Shown: positions 18,044-27,714, numbered from the stretch's first letter. The stretch: DNA of 64,000 nucleotides from Nitrospira sp. CR1.1 (GCA_014055465.1 WIAF01000008.1:62001-126000); one strand, 5' to 3'. The notes: a model not told the origin generated them from the sequence alone. Numbers and translations: made by a program.

Positions 18044-20557
18044 TTACAGCCAGGCCGGCACAGACGTCCCATCAGCCGCGCGCCATTGAGGCGCCCACGC
18101 CAGAGCCACCAGTTTGACGGCGATATTCGATTTGCTGGGCTTGAGGGAAATCCGCTCAAGCTTCTCGGTCAGGGGATCGGTCGCCGCCATCAGCGCGTCG
18201 CTCTCCGACTTGAATTGGGATTCAAGGTCCGTCAACTGCTGCTGGAGCGTGGCGACATTTTCCTCCGCATGGCCGACCTCTTGGGATTCCTTCATCACAC
18301 GGCCCGCGCTGCGAATCGCCGTCGTCGCACGGCCGATGTTGGTTGCGCTGAGCGTCTTGCGGCCAAGAAATGCTCCCAGGATCGACGCGCCGACAGACAT
18401 GACCGCTTGCACCTGACTGGATCGGGATTCGTTCTGCTGCTTCTCGCGAGTTTGCTCGGCGCGCCGGACCCGGTCCCGAAGCGCCGTAATCTTAGGCGCA
18501 TATTTTTTCCGCAGGGCGTCGCTTTGCCGATCACGTTCCTCGCGACCGGCTTGCTGCAACCGGACACGAAAGTCGCGTTCGGACTCGCCGGGCAGCGAGA
18601 GCGCCCGTGTCGTGGGGCTTCGCCAGAGCTCGAGCGTTTGCGTGCGAAACACCCAGCCTGAGAGGTCGCTCTTCCAGGTGTCATAGTGCTTGCCTTTGCT
18701 TGCCGCGCCGGGCAGAGCCCCGAACTCGGCGTCACCGGCAGGTTCGCGTTCAAGATCCGCCACCTGCACCTCCGCAGCCGTGGACTCCTCCCACTCCACC
18801 GGGACGACGCCGCTGCTGAGCGCCGCTAAGCGGGTGAGGTCATTCGTTGCGTCCACCCCCGCTTTGTTCTCGACGAACCGCGCCTGCGCAACGCCCAAAA
18901 CCATGGGTTGATAGATGAGCGCCGCACCGCGTGGCGGCGTTCCCCGGAGCGGAATAAAATATTGTGGTACGTCCGGAGGCAGCATGGGCCGGGAAGTCGT
19001 CGTGCGTGACGTCTCATTCGTCGATCTCGAAGCCCCGGGCGCGCCCTTCTCGTCCTGCCGGTAAGTTCCCGATGACAGCTGTCGCTTCACCGGGTCCATC
19101 AGCTGTTTGATCTGCGTGCGTGTCAGCGGTCCCCGGAGATAGGACAGCGTCCAGCGGGTTTGAAAAACTTCCGGCGCATCCTCATGCACGTTATTCAACA
19201 GAAAGACCCGGTTCCCGAGCCCGGCGAGAATCTGCTCCATCTGCTGACGATCAAATTTTTTACCGCTGCTCGCCGCCGCTCCTTCCAAGCCCTCGATCAC
19301 CCGCGCCTTATCGCGCTCCGTTTGCAAGCGTCCAATGAACCAGGTGCCGGTATTGGCCAATCCCTTGTAATCGAGATCGACCGGGTTCTGGGTGGCCAGC
19401 ACGACCCCCAAGCCAAACGCGCGCGCCTGCTTTAACAGTGTCAAGAGAGGCGCCTTGGAAGGAGGGTTCGCGACCGGAGGAAAGTAGCCGAAAATTTCGT
19501 CCATATACAGGATGGCGCGTAAGCTGGTGGTGCCGGACTGGGCGCGAACCCAGCCCAATATTTGATTGAGGAGGAGTGAGACAAAAAACATCCGCTCGGC
19601 GTCGTTCAAATGCGCGATGGAAAAAATCGCGATGCGCGGCTTCCCCGACGCGCCATACAACATCTGCCCGACATCCAGAGCCTCGCCTTCCATCCACGCC
19701 GAAAAACCGGGCGCGGCCAACAGGTTGTTCAATTGCATCGCCAGGGCAAACCGCTCCTTGGAAGGGAAAAATGATTCCACATCCAGCACCCCGACTTTTG
19801 TCATCGGTGGCGTCTGAATCTGATGGATGAGGGCGGCCAGGTCCAGGTCGCGTCCCGCCCGCCAGGCACTGTCGAGAATAGACGACAACAAAATGTGCTC
19901 ACGGCTCTGAATCGGATCAGCCTGCACACCGATCAAACCCAGCACGCTGGTCACCGTCGTGGAGATCCGTTCGCGCAACAGCTCAGCATCATCCAGCATC
20001 TCGGGTGGGGGAGCGGCAAAGGATTTCAGAATCGACACCGGCAGACCGGCGCTGCTCCCCGGCGTGTAAATGGCAAAATCCGCCGCATCGCGCAATTTTT
20101 GAATCCGCTCGCCGCTCTGCCCCCACTCCCCCAAGCCTGTTTGCCACAGGGCCGCCTGCTGGGCCGCGTAGTCAGCGGGCGAGAGCCCTTTCTTGCGAGC
20201 GTCGTCCTCATTGATCCAGGGCGCAAAGTCCTCGCCCCGCAAGTGCGGGAACGTCAGAAGCAGGTTGGCAAGATCGCCCTTGGGATCGATCACGATAGCC
20301 GGAATGCCGTCGATCGCCGCTTCTTCCAGGAGTCCGACGCACAGCCCGGTCTTGCCGCTTCCCGTCATACCCACGCACACGGCATGGGTGACCAGATCCT
20401 TCGAATCATACAGGAGCCACCCCGGTTTGGCTTGCTTCGTGGCAAGCGCATAGGGCCGACCGAGATAGAAGACCCCGAGTTTCTCAAACTCCTCCGTCGC
20501 CTGCCCTTGGTCCGGTGCGGCAGACGGACGAGCCGATGATCCCTTCTTGGCTGGCAT
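18044..20557 (-). CDS. HerA/DUF87-like P-loop ATPase
   Basis: The ATG at 20557 has GGGAGGAA upstream; a longer frame to 20680 lacks this signal. The 837-residue protein has Walker A GMTGSGKT (residues 63-70), a DPKGDL strand, a Walker B-like LYMDEIF, and sensor-like ATQNPVDLDYKG...TERDKARVIEGL. These are typical of the HerA/FtsK-like hexameric ATPases grouped as DUF87/DUF853. The C-terminal third carries charged coiled-coil segments around a short Gly/Ala-rich stretch (SVGASILGAFLGRK). The family acts as motors on DNA or in transfer, but no NurA-type nuclease or conjugation gene is nearby, so the role is open. It is transcribed alone and divergently from the lipoprotein gene at 20786. Confidence 0.8.
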   Translation of the reverse strand: MPAKKGSSARPSAAPDQGQATEEFEKLGVFYLGRPYALATKQAKPGWLLYDSKDLVTHAVCVGMTGSGKTGLCVGLLEEAAIDGIPAIVIDPKGDLANLLLTFPHLRGEDFAPWINEDDARKKGLSPADYAAQQAALWQTGLGEWGQSGERIQKLRDAADFAIYTPGSSAGLPVSILKSFAAPPPEMLDDAELLRERISTTVTSVLGLIGVQADPIQSREHILLSSILDSAWRAGRDLDLAALIHQIQTPPMTKVGVLDVESFFPSKERFALAMQLNNLLAAPGFSAWMEGEALDVGQMLYGASGKPRIAIFSIAHLNDAERMFFVSLLLNQILGWVRAQSGTTSLRAILYMDEIFGYFPPVANPPSKAPLLTLLKQARAFGLGVVLATQNPVDLDYKGLANTGTWFIGRLQTERDKARVIEGLEGAAASSGKKFDRQQMEQILAGLGNRVFLLNNVHEDAPEVFQTRWTLSYLRGPLTRTQIKQLMDPVKRQLSSGTYRQDEKGAPGASRSTNETSRTTTSRPMLPPDVPQYFIPLRGTPPRGAALIYQPMVLGVAQARFVENKAGVDATNDLTRLAALSSGVVPVEWEESTAAEVQVADLEREPAGDAEFGALPGAASKGKHYDTWKSDLSGWVFRTQTLELWRSPTTRALSLPGESERDFRVRLQQAGREERDRQSDALRKKYAPKITALRDRVRRAEQTREKQQNESRSSQVQAVMSVGASILGAFLGRKTLSATNIGRATTAIRSAGRVMKESQEVGHAEENVATLQQQLTDLESQFKSESDALMAATDPLTEKLERISLKPSKSNIAVKLVALAWAPQWRAADGTSVPAWL

Positions 20558-20785
20558 AGTTCCTCCCTCACAGATGGCAAAGCAGGTGCGGGCCCTATTG
20601 GCCGGGGCCATTGTATTGTTTGAGCGGAAGGTCCGCAAGCGAGAGAGTCGGCCTTCAGCTCGCGAACTCGGGGGTTTCACAGACTAAACTAGGGGGGCGC
20701 CCAGTGTAGGGAAACGTTTCAGTTTTATACAGTCAGCCCTGACAGGCAGGTCCTTACACTTTACCGTCAACGAGGGAGATGCGAC

Positions 20786-21058
20786 ATGACCAAAGGGTGG
20801 GCACTTGGAATCGCGGTCTTACTGGCAGGATGCGGGCCTCACTACACCATTCCCAACTACGAGACGGATGAAATCGAAAAGGTGGTTTCAAGCGGCCGTT
20901 CTCCTCAGGGTTGTATCGAAAACCTCAAGGAGGACGCCAAAAACCTGAACGTGAACGTTCGCCTGACGGACATGCAGCAGCAGGCGTCCTCCGGGCCGAT
21001 CTCCTGGATCTACACGAACACCTACTTGTGCACGGGAAAAGTGGTGGCCAAACGTTAA
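20786..21058 (+). CDS. Small lipoprotein, unknown function
   Basis: The 90-residue product begins with a short hydrophobic signal ending in LLAGC, a convincing lipobox, so the mature protein should be lipid-anchored. The ATG follows GAGGGAGATGCGAC. The remainder is polar with two later Cys residues (SPQGCIEN and YLCTGK) that could form a disulfide. I do not recognise the family. It lies 18 bp before the polysaccharide deacetylase gene and may be the first gene of that transcript. Confidence 0.72.
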   Translation: MTKGWALGIAVLLAGCGPHYTIPNYETDEIEKVVSSGRSPQGCIENLKEDAKNLNVNVRLTDMQQQASSGPISWIYTNTYLCTGKVVAKR

Positions 21059-21076
21059 TTCGGGAAGGCTGACATC

Positions 21077-21901
21077 GTGAACACCGTACCACTGTTGCAA
21101 TCAGCGACGGGCGAAGGAGGCGTCGAATTGCGGCCGCCTTCCGATAGTCCCCTGACTTTGCGCTTTTTGGTGACCTTCGATGACGGCCCCCATCCCAATA
21201 CCGGCCAAGTCCTGCGGCATCTGGCGCGGAATCCGGTGCAACAGAATATCAAAGGGATATTTTTTGTACAGACGCGCCATCCAAAGCGAGGCGGCTCGTC
21301 CGACGGCCGCGCCATGCTCGCGATTGAACAGGCCGAGGGGCACCTTCTGGGGTTGCACACCGGAACGACGAAGGGGCACCTCAGGCACACCGGCATGTCG
21401 CCGGCTGAATTGGATCAATCGCTGCGTAACGGCAAGGAGGACCTGAGTCGGATCACCGGCTCGCCACCGGTGCTGGTCCGCCCTCCGTACTGGCTGTTTA
21501 ATGCGGCGACGGTCGACTGCTATCGGCGACATCAGCTGCACATGCTGTTATCTGATGTCAAAGCATTCGACGGGGTGAATTGGGGTATCCATCTGCTACG
21601 GAGACTGAATTTTCGGTCCCAGCTGGCCGGGCTACAATCGCGGTTCCTTCGGGGGACGTTGCCGGTCGTGAACCGTACCATTCCCGTCGTCGTGGCCTTT
21701 CACGATACGAATTCTTACACGGCCCGGCATCTGGGCGACTATCTCAGCCTCCTGGTAGAAGAGGCCATGCGCCTGGGCCTCCCCTTGCATGACACACCGT
21801 TCCTTGATGATCCTGACGAGGTGTTAACCACGGCGCTTCGATGTGCCAGGTCGCACACTCGTACTGAACACACTCCGGCCACCGTTCAGGAGGCGCAATG
21901 A
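21077..21901 (+). CDS. Polysaccharide deacetylase (NodB-like), first gene of polyene operon
   Basis: The GTG start at 21077 gives 274 residues. NodB-homology motifs are visible: TFDDGPHPNTG (Asp35/Asp36), a metal-binding region HTGTTKGH (His94, His101; an expanded form of the usual H-x3-H spacing) and RPPYW (Arg135). The family removes acetyl groups from amino sugars with a divalent metal. No signal peptide is obvious, so it may act on a cytoplasmic or membrane-linked sugar intermediate. The stop is 1 bp from the ACP start, placing it inside the biosynthetic operon; with the glycosyltransferase fusion at the far end, this suggests that a sugar-containing product is trimmed. The expanded metal motif makes activity less certain. 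Confidence 0.82.
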   Translation: MNTVPLLQSATGEGGVELRPPSDSPLTLRFLVTFDDGPHPNTGQVLRHLARNPVQQNIKGIFFVQTRHPKRGGSSDGRAMLAIEQAEGHLLGLHTGTTKGHLRHTGMSPAELDQSLRNGKEDLSRITGSPPVLVRPPYWLFNAATVDCYRRHQLHMLLSDVKAFDGVNWGIHLLRRLNFRSQLAGLQSRFLRGTLPVVNRTIPVVVAFHDTNSYTARHLGDYLSLLVEEAMRLGLPLHDTPFLDDPDEVLTTALRCARSHTRTEHTPATVQEAQ

Positions 21902-21902
21902 T

Positions 21903-22184
21903 ATGGCAATCCCATCGCAGCCACAGATACGCGTCGACGACGCCCTAGAGCAGGAACTGGCGACCCTCATTGTGGAGGCCCTCCGCCTGGAGGTGCTGCC
22001 CGAACACATTGATCCCTTGTCGGCGCTCTTTGGCGAAGGGTTGGGCTTGGACTCCATCGACATGTTGGAGATAGCCCTGTTGGTGTCGAAACGATATGGC
22101 GTGGAATTGCGCTCGGAGAACAAGGCGGCGCTGGCTTCCCTCCGGGCATTGGCGAATCACGTTGGCCAACACCGGATTCGATGA
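21903..22184 (+). CDS. Acyl carrier protein
   Basis: The 93-residue product starts at ATG 21903 with AGGAGG upstream. The phosphopantetheine attachment site is LGLDSIDMLE (Ser51), followed by the usual helix II and III pattern. It should carry the growing chain as a thioester for the ketosynthases, ketoreductase and dehydratases encoded downstream. It is the only ACP in the operon; known aryl-polyene clusters usually have two. Its stop overlaps the ligase start as ATGA. Confidence 0.92.
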   Translation: MAIPSQPQIRVDDALEQELATLIVEALRLEVLPEHIDPLSALFGEGLGLDSIDMLEIALLVSKRYGVELRSENKAALASLRALANHVGQHRIR

Positions 22185-23602
22185 TGATGCATTCGCTGGA
22201 CAGCCACATGGTTCCAGCTCCCCTCGCCCGGCGCACCCAGGCTTCACCAGCCGCAGCCGGGTTTCCCCTCATCACTCATCATGCCCTTGCCGGCCCGATC
22301 GCCTGGCGTCGCGATCGCGCCCATTCAGTTCACGAATTCCTGTGGTCCGCCCAACATGTGGCCGCGCAGCTTCCCCGCGCACGCTTCGTGATCAATCTCT
22401 GCAGGGATCGGTACCATTTTGCAGTGGGATTCGCGGCCGCCCTGCTAGCCCGACAGATCAGTCTCCTGCCCACGTACCGGGCGGCAGAACCACTTCAGCA
22501 ATTGGTGCGGCAGTATCCGGGCGCTTATGTGTTCACCGACCAGGATGAAGAGCATATCGACATCCCTCGATTCTCCCTTACTCTAGAATCCTGGCAGGGT
22601 TCGGGTCAGGCGGAGATTCCGGTGATTCCGGCCGACCAGATCGCCGCCATCGCGTTTACGTCCGGCAGTAGCGGCTTCCCCCAGGCTCACGCGAAAAGCT
22701 GGGGTTCGTTGGTGATGGGCGCCCAGGCGCTGGGCCGACAATTCGACCTCCCGCAGGCGCCGCCGCGGATTGCCGTGGGAACGGTCCCTGCGCAACATAT
22801 GTATGGGCTGGAAACCACAATCATGCTCCCGCTTCAATGGGGGTGGAGTTTGCATGCCGGTCATTCCATCCTCCCCGCGGATATTCGGGCGGACCTGGAA
22901 CAACTGGAGTCGCCGGCCTGGCTGATGACGACGCCCTTCCATCTCAAAGCATTTCTGAGCGAACACACGACCCTGTCCAGCCTCGAAGGGATCATCTCAG
23001 CCACGATGCCGTTGGACCGGTCGATCGCGCTCGATGCCGAGCGACGTTGGCATGTGCCGGTGCATGAAATTTACGGGTGCACGGAAGGCGGGATGCTGGC
23101 TTCCCGCCGCACCACGGCCGGCGAAGCCTGGACGCTGTGTCACGATTTGCGGATGCGGCATTCCCAGGAGGCCACCTGGGTCATGGGCGGACATGTGGGC
23201 GCCTGGCTCCACCTGACCGATCGCATTACCCGGCGAGGCCAGCGGGAATTTCTGCTGCTGGGACCCCACCGTGACCTGGTGAAGGTCGCGGGCAAACGCG
23301 CCTCCTTGACGGCCCTCAACGCGGCCCTGAACCGCATACCGGGAGTGGTGGATGGCACGTTCTACCGGCCCGATCCCGGACAATCAGGCAACGGCCGCTT
23401 GCGCGCCCTTGTCGTGGCTCCCGGGATGAGCCGCACGACGATTCTTGCCGAACTGCGAAAACGGATCGATCCGGTCTTTCTTCCCCGCCCGTTATCCATG
23501 GTGGATTCGCTGCCGCGGAACACCACCGGTAAATTGCCGCACGAGCACTTACAAACTTTTGCCCGGCACATGACGCATCTCCAACAGCACATTCACGAGT
23601 AA
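22181..23602 (+). CDS. AMP-dependent acyl/aryl acid:ACP ligase
   Basis: This 473-residue member of the adenylate-forming superfamily has the P-loop-like FTSGSSGFPQAHAKSW (A3), YGCTEGG (A5) and a C-terminal Lys in RNTTGKLPHEHL (A10). It is shorter than usual acyl-CoA synthetases (500-570 residues), like the ligases of aryl-polyene clusters that load an aromatic acid onto ACP. The start is the first of three consecutive ATG codons and overlaps the ACP stop, so coupling to the ACP is direct. The substrate is inferred from context only. Confidence 0.85.
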   Translation: MMMHSLDSHMVPAPLARRTQASPAAAGFPLITHHALAGPIAWRRDRAHSVHEFLWSAQHVAAQLPRARFVINLCRDRYHFAVGFAAALLARQISLLPTYRAAEPLQQLVRQYPGAYVFTDQDEEHIDIPRFSLTLESWQGSGQAEIPVIPADQIAAIAFTSGSSGFPQAHAKSWGSLVMGAQALGRQFDLPQAPPRIAVGTVPAQHMYGLETTIMLPLQWGWSLHAGHSILPADIRADLEQLESPAWLMTTPFHLKAFLSEHTTLSSLEGIISATMPLDRSIALDAERRWHVPVHEIYGCTEGGMLASRRTTAGEAWTLCHDLRMRHSQEATWVMGGHVGAWLHLTDRITRRGQREFLLLGPHRDLVKVAGKRASLTALNAALNRIPGVVDGTFYRPDPGQSGNGRLRALVVAPGMSRTTILAELRKRIDPVFLPRPLSMVDSLPRNTTGKLPHEHLQTFARHMTHLQQHIHE

Positions 23603-23605
23603 CGC

Positions 23606-23929
23606 ATGGGTTCAGAGATACAGAGACAGATTCACGGGGATCACCCGGCTCTGGCGGGGCATTTTCCCGGCAATCCTCTCGTCCCCGGAGTGGTCTTGCT
23701 AACCGAACTCCTGCGCATTCTCGAACAGGACGCCGGCAGAGGACCTGGTCCCCTCACGCTGACCTCAGTGAAATTCTTGCGGCCGCTGCGGCCGGAAGAA
23801 CCGTTCACCGTGCGCTGGCAATGCTTGCGCGAGCAGGACATCGCCTTTGCCGTCGCGCGTGAGGAGGAAACGATCGCGTCAGGAACCGTTCACTGGTCGG
23901 ATACCCTCACCGGGCAGGCCGGATCGTGA
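23606..23929 (+). CDS. Hot-dog fold 3-hydroxyacyl-ACP dehydratase, FabA/FabZ-like (small subunit)
   Basis: The 107-residue protein contains HPALAGHFPGNPLVPGVVLL, the FabZ-type active-site segment with catalytic His19 and the PGNPxxPG turn. It is short and lacks a recognisable second catalytic acidic residue in the usual place. In aryl-polyene clusters such a protein (ApeI type) forms a heterodimer with a second hot-dog protein (ApeP type), which here would be the product at 29696. It starts 3 bp after the ligase stop and ends in a GTGA overlap with the acyltransferase. Confidence 0.82.
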   Translation: MGSEIQRQIHGDHPALAGHFPGNPLVPGVVLLTELLRILEQDAGRGPGPLTLTSVKFLRPLRPEEPFTVRWQCLREQDIAFAVAREEETIASGTVHWSDTLTGQAGS

Positions 23930-24840
23930 GTACGGCCTGGCGCCATCAGCCGGAACGCGGAAGTCCACGACTGATACGGCTGCTCGTGTTCATCACCCTC
24001 TGGGTGGGACGACCGGTGGCGCGGGGTCTGCTGTATCCGATCTGTTCCTATTTCCTCCTCTTTTCCGGCGGCGCCCAACGGACCTCGCGCGACTATTTAC
24101 GGTGCATTCTGAACCGGCCCCCGTCCTGGAAAGACGTGTTTCGTCATTTCCACGCCTTTGCCTCGACGATTCATGACCGGGTGTATCTGCTCTCGGGTCG
24201 CCATCGTTACTTCGATATTCGCACCGAAGGCGCTTCCGCGCTGCAGGCCGTTCTCGACCAAAACCGCGGATGCATCCTGCTGGGTTCTCACCTCGGCAGT
24301 TTCGAAGTACTTCGCGCCCAGGGAACCTTCGATCATAAACTCCCGATCAGCGTGATCATGCATGAGGCGGCGGCCTCCAATTTGAACGCGGTGCTGCACA
24401 ACCTGCACCCCGAGATCCGCGACCGGATTATCCCCCCCGGAACCGCAGACACCATGCTGGCCGTCAGGGAACGTTTGAGCCGGGGTGAAATCGTCGGAAT
24501 TCTTGGCGACCGCCTGTTCAATGACGAAAAAGGCATGGCGTGCGAGTTTCTCGGAAAGACAAGGATGTTCCCGGAAGGGCCATTCCTGCTCGCCGCACTG
24601 CTTCAAGTCCCAATCGTGTTATTTTTCGGCCTGTATCAGGGAGGCCGTCGATACAACCTGTATTTTGAGCCACTGACGGACAGCATTCAGTTGAATGGCG
24701 CGCGCCGATCGGACACGCTTCGCCCCTGGATCGAGCGATACGTCAGTCGCGTCGAACATTATTGCCGCTTGTCGCCTTATAACTGGTTCAATTTTTATGA
24801 ACTTGCCGACCACACTCGCCCGTCTCGTCCTGCTGTATAG
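23926..24840 (+). CDS. LpxL/HtrB-type lysophospholipid acyltransferase
   Basis: The GTG start at 23926 overlaps the previous stop by 4 bp. The 304-residue protein has an N-terminal membrane segment (about 18-48) and the acyltransferase motif GSHLGSFEVLR (His122, Glu127; HX4E), followed by RERLSRGEIVGILGDR and a FPEGP segment. LpxL-type enzymes transfer acyl chains from ACP to a lipid at the inner membrane. In polyene clusters a member of this family is thought to move the finished polyene onto a lipid anchor; I infer the same here. Confidence 0.85.
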   Translation: MSTAWRHQPERGSPRLIRLLVFITLWVGRPVARGLLYPICSYFLLFSGGAQRTSRDYLRCILNRPPSWKDVFRHFHAFASTIHDRVYLLSGRHRYFDIRTEGASALQAVLDQNRGCILLGSHLGSFEVLRAQGTFDHKLPISVIMHEAAASNLNAVLHNLHPEIRDRIIPPGTADTMLAVRERLSRGEIVGILGDRLFNDEKGMACEFLGKTRMFPEGPFLLAALLQVPIVLFFGLYQGGRRYNLYFEPLTDSIQLNGARRSDTLRPWIERYVSRVEHYCRLSPYNWFNFYELADHTRPSRPAV

Positions 24841-25396
24841 CCTGTTCTTCTCGCTATCGGCCGCCGCAGATCCTGGAGTTGAGGGAACGCCATTTGACGT
24901 GACCGGATTGATGGAACTCCTGGGGAATGTCTCCTCCCGCAAGGACCATTTCACCGAAACCAAATCCCTGGCCATGTTGACCCAACCAGTGGTGCTCAAA
25001 GGCACGCTGGCGTATGTTCGCCCCGATCGCGTCGAGAAACATGTCACGTCGCCCTATACCGAGGATCTCATGGTGCAAGGCGACCGGCTGACCCTGTCAA
25101 CCCCCAAGGGCACGAAGCAGCTCGCCGTCGATAGCCATCCACTGATTCGATCGTTCATCGAAGCGATCCGGGCGAGTCTGGCAGGAGACCTCGCCGTGTT
25201 GCGGAGGCTGTACCACATCAAATTTCAGGGAACCCGGCGACAGTGGGAACTCACGCTGCGTCCGTTAGAGGCGCAGGCAGCGGAATACCTGAGTTCGATC
25301 ACCCTGCGGGGCGAGGGAGATCGTGTGACGACGGTCGACATACGGGAAACCGGGGGGGACCGGTCCGTGATGGCGATCGATGGACCAGTCTCGTGA
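24797..25396 (+). CDS. LolA-like outer-membrane lipoprotein carrier protein
   Basis: The ATG at 24797 overlaps the acyltransferase gene by 44 bp and starts a clear signal peptide (hydrophobic core LVLLYSLFFSLS, cleavage near AAA-DP). The 199-residue product has the LolA-like pattern of an early FTETK strand, GTLAYVRPDRVEKH, a loop with PLIRSFIEAI, and repeated beta strands. It is likely periplasmic. Its place between an acyltransferase and an MMPL exporter suggests that it shuttles the lipid-linked product across the periplasm, as proposed for its counterparts in aryl-polyene clusters. Confidence 0.8.
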   Translation: MNLPTTLARLVLLYSLFFSLSAAADPGVEGTPFDVTGLMELLGNVSSRKDHFTETKSLAMLTQPVVLKGTLAYVRPDRVEKHVTSPYTEDLMVQGDRLTLSTPKGTKQLAVDSHPLIRSFIEAIRASLAGDLAVLRRLYHIKFQGTRRQWELTLRPLEAQAAEYLSSITLRGEGDRVTTVDIRETGGDRSVMAIDGPVS

Positions 25397-27714
25397 CCTT
25401 GCATAACAGGCCGGCCTTGCTCCTCTGGATACTCCTGCTGTTTATCAGCGGAGGCATCGTTGCCAACATGACGATGACGACCGACTTGACCGCCTTGCTG
25501 CCCCGCTCCGCCGATCATCGGCAGGAACTTCTGGTGTCGCAACTCCGGGATGGCGTGGCCGCGCGGCTGATCCTGATCGGTCTCTCCGGCGCCGATGCGG
25601 AAGCGCTGGCGCAGGCCAGTCGAACCATCACCCGCAAACTGAGAGACACGGCGCTGTTCGCCTCGGTGAACAACGGAGACCCCGCCGACTTGACGGTCAT
25701 CCGGGAAGTGCTGATGCGCCATCGTTATCTTCTAAGTCCGGCGGTGTCCCCGGAGCATTTCACCGCGACCGCTTTGCGAGAAGCCTTGAAGCGACAACTT
25801 GAGCTGCTCGCCTCCCCGGCTGGCGCCTTGATGAAGACGGCTATCCCATCCGACCCGACCGGGGAAGTGGCCCATATTCTATCCGTGTTCACACCAGATG
25901 AGGGCCCGTCGATGCACCATGGGGTGTGGTTTTCTCGGGACGGCACCAGAGCCCAGCTCGTGGCAGAAACCAACGCACCCGGTTTTGCACTCGATCAGCA
26001 GGAGGCGGCGGTAAAGGCGGTCCGGACCGCCTTCTCCTCATCCGGCCTGCCCGAGACTGCGCATCTGATCATGACGGGCCCGGGTGTATTTGCGGTTGAA
26101 TCACGGGCCACGATCCAGCGGGACTCCTGGCGTCTCTCCCTCATTGCAATTTCCGTCGTCACCGTCCTGCTGTTCGCCGTCTACCGGTCGGCGACGCCTC
26201 TTGTACTCAGTCTCCTTCCCGTGTTGACCGGATTGCTCGCCGGAGTGGCCGCCGTTCAAATGGTGTTCGGTTTCGTCCATGGCATCACGCTGGGCTTCGG
26301 CGCCACCCTGATCGGAGAGGCGGTGGATTACCCCGCCTACGTATTCACACAGGGGATCGCAGGGGAACGCCTGCAGCACAGCTTGTCGAGGGTATGGCCG
26401 ACGCTGAGGCTGGCCGTGTTAACGACGGTATTTGGCGCCGTCAGCATGTTGTTTTCCAGCATCACCGGCCTGTCGCAACTCGGCGTCCTGGCATCCGTCG
26501 GCATCCTGGTTGCCGGATTTGTGACGCGCTGGATTCTTCCAGCCCTTCCACCGGGCGTCATTCGATCTACTCCGCATCAGCTGCTTCCCGTGCAGTGGCT
26601 GCCCGCTCCGGCAGTACTGAATCGCGTCCGCTGGATCGTCTGGGTCGCGGCCTTTCTCGCCCTCGCTACCATGACCCTGCGCCAGGAGGACATCTGGGAT
26701 AACGACCTCGCCAATTTGAGCCCGATTTCATCCCCCTCCAAGACCCTCGATGAACAGCTGCGAAAAGACCTGGGCGCGCCGGATGTTCGGTATGTGCTGA
26801 TCATCGATGGGACGAGTAAGGAAGAGGTGCTGCAACGCAGCGAGTCCGCCGAGCAGCTTCTGCGGCGACTGGTGGATGATGGACTGTTGGCGGGCTTCGA
26901 CATGCCAAGCCTGTATCTCCCCTCGGATGACACTCAACACAGGCGGCAGGCCTCTCTGCCTCCCCCCGAAGTACTGGCTGCTTCATTGGCCGAAGCCGTG
27001 AAAGGGCTCCCCTTCCAGGCAGGCCTCTTCGAGCCGTTTCTGCACGATGTCGAAGCCGCCCGCACAAGTCCGCTGATGGACAGCGTCAACCTGCAACAAA
27101 CCGCCTTCTTTCTCAAAGTCCGGTCGCTGCTGGTGCGCAATGGTGATGGATGGGCCGGGTTCGTTCCACTACGCAACGTGATCTCTGCCTCAGCCCTGGC
27201 CGATCGTCTCGCCCGGGACGCGGGGCCCGGGCTGACCTTCCTCGATCTGAAATCGGAAGCGGGGCGTTTGGTGAACGGGTATCGGCATGAATCCTTACGC
27301 CTGACGGCCCTCGGGGTGGTGGCGATGACACTCCTACTGTGGTGGGGGCTCCGGGACGCAGCCATGGTAGGCCGCGTCCTCGTACCGCCACTGCTGGCCA
27401 TCCTCTTTGTCGTCACCCTGCTCACCGTGATCGGCGAACACCTCTCCCTGTTTCATCTGGTGTCCCTCCTGCTCGTGTTGGGGGTTGGGCTTAATTACGC
27501 GCTCTTCTTCAACCGGCCGTTCTCGGATGAGGAGGAGAAACACCGGACCTGGCTCTCCCTCACCGTCTGCATGCTGGCCACCCTCTCGGCATTCGGCGCG
27601 TTGGCTTTTTCACGCACACCCGTCCTTCATGCCATCGGGCTCACCGTTGGGCTTGGCGCCGCAGCCTCCCTGGTCATCGCCGCGATCTTTGGCCAACAAC
27701 GGGTGTCCCGATGA
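25393..27714 (+). CDS. MMPL/RND-family exporter
   Basis: The GTG at 25393 overlaps the LolA-like stop as GTGA; the frame is open upstream, but this start puts the first membrane helix at residues 6-26. The 773-residue protein shows the two-fold MMPL layout: one helix, a large periplasmic domain, five clustered helices (about 245-400), a second single helix and domain, and a last helix cluster (about 635-770). SSD-like features include GFGATLIGEAVDYPAYVFTQ in the first half and LVLGVGLNYALFF in the second. It should export the lipidic product across the inner membrane. Confidence 0.88.
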   Translation: MTLHNRPALLLWILLLFISGGIVANMTMTTDLTALLPRSADHRQELLVSQLRDGVAARLILIGLSGADAEALAQASRTITRKLRDTALFASVNNGDPADLTVIREVLMRHRYLLSPAVSPEHFTATALREALKRQLELLASPAGALMKTAIPSDPTGEVAHILSVFTPDEGPSMHHGVWFSRDGTRAQLVAETNAPGFALDQQEAAVKAVRTAFSSSGLPETAHLIMTGPGVFAVESRATIQRDSWRLSLIAISVVTVLLFAVYRSATPLVLSLLPVLTGLLAGVAAVQMVFGFVHGITLGFGATLIGEAVDYPAYVFTQGIAGERLQHSLSRVWPTLRLAVLTTVFGAVSMLFSSITGLSQLGVLASVGILVAGFVTRWILPALPPGVIRSTPHQLLPVQWLPAPAVLNRVRWIVWVAAFLALATMTLRQEDIWDNDLANLSPISSPSKTLDEQLRKDLGAPDVRYVLIIDGTSKEEVLQRSESAEQLLRRLVDDGLLAGFDMPSLYLPSDDTQHRRQASLPPPEVLAASLAEAVKGLPFQAGLFEPFLHDVEAARTSPLMDSVNLQQTAFFLKVRSLLVRNGDGWAGFVPLRNVISASALADRLARDAGPGLTFLDLKSEAGRLVNGYRHESLRLTALGVVAMTLLLWWGLRDAAMVGRVLVPPLLAILFVVTLLTVIGEHLSLFHLVSLLLVLGVGLNYALFFNRPFSDEEEKHRTWLSLTVCMLATLSAFGALAFSRTPVLHAIGLTVGLGAAASLVIAAIFGQQRVSR

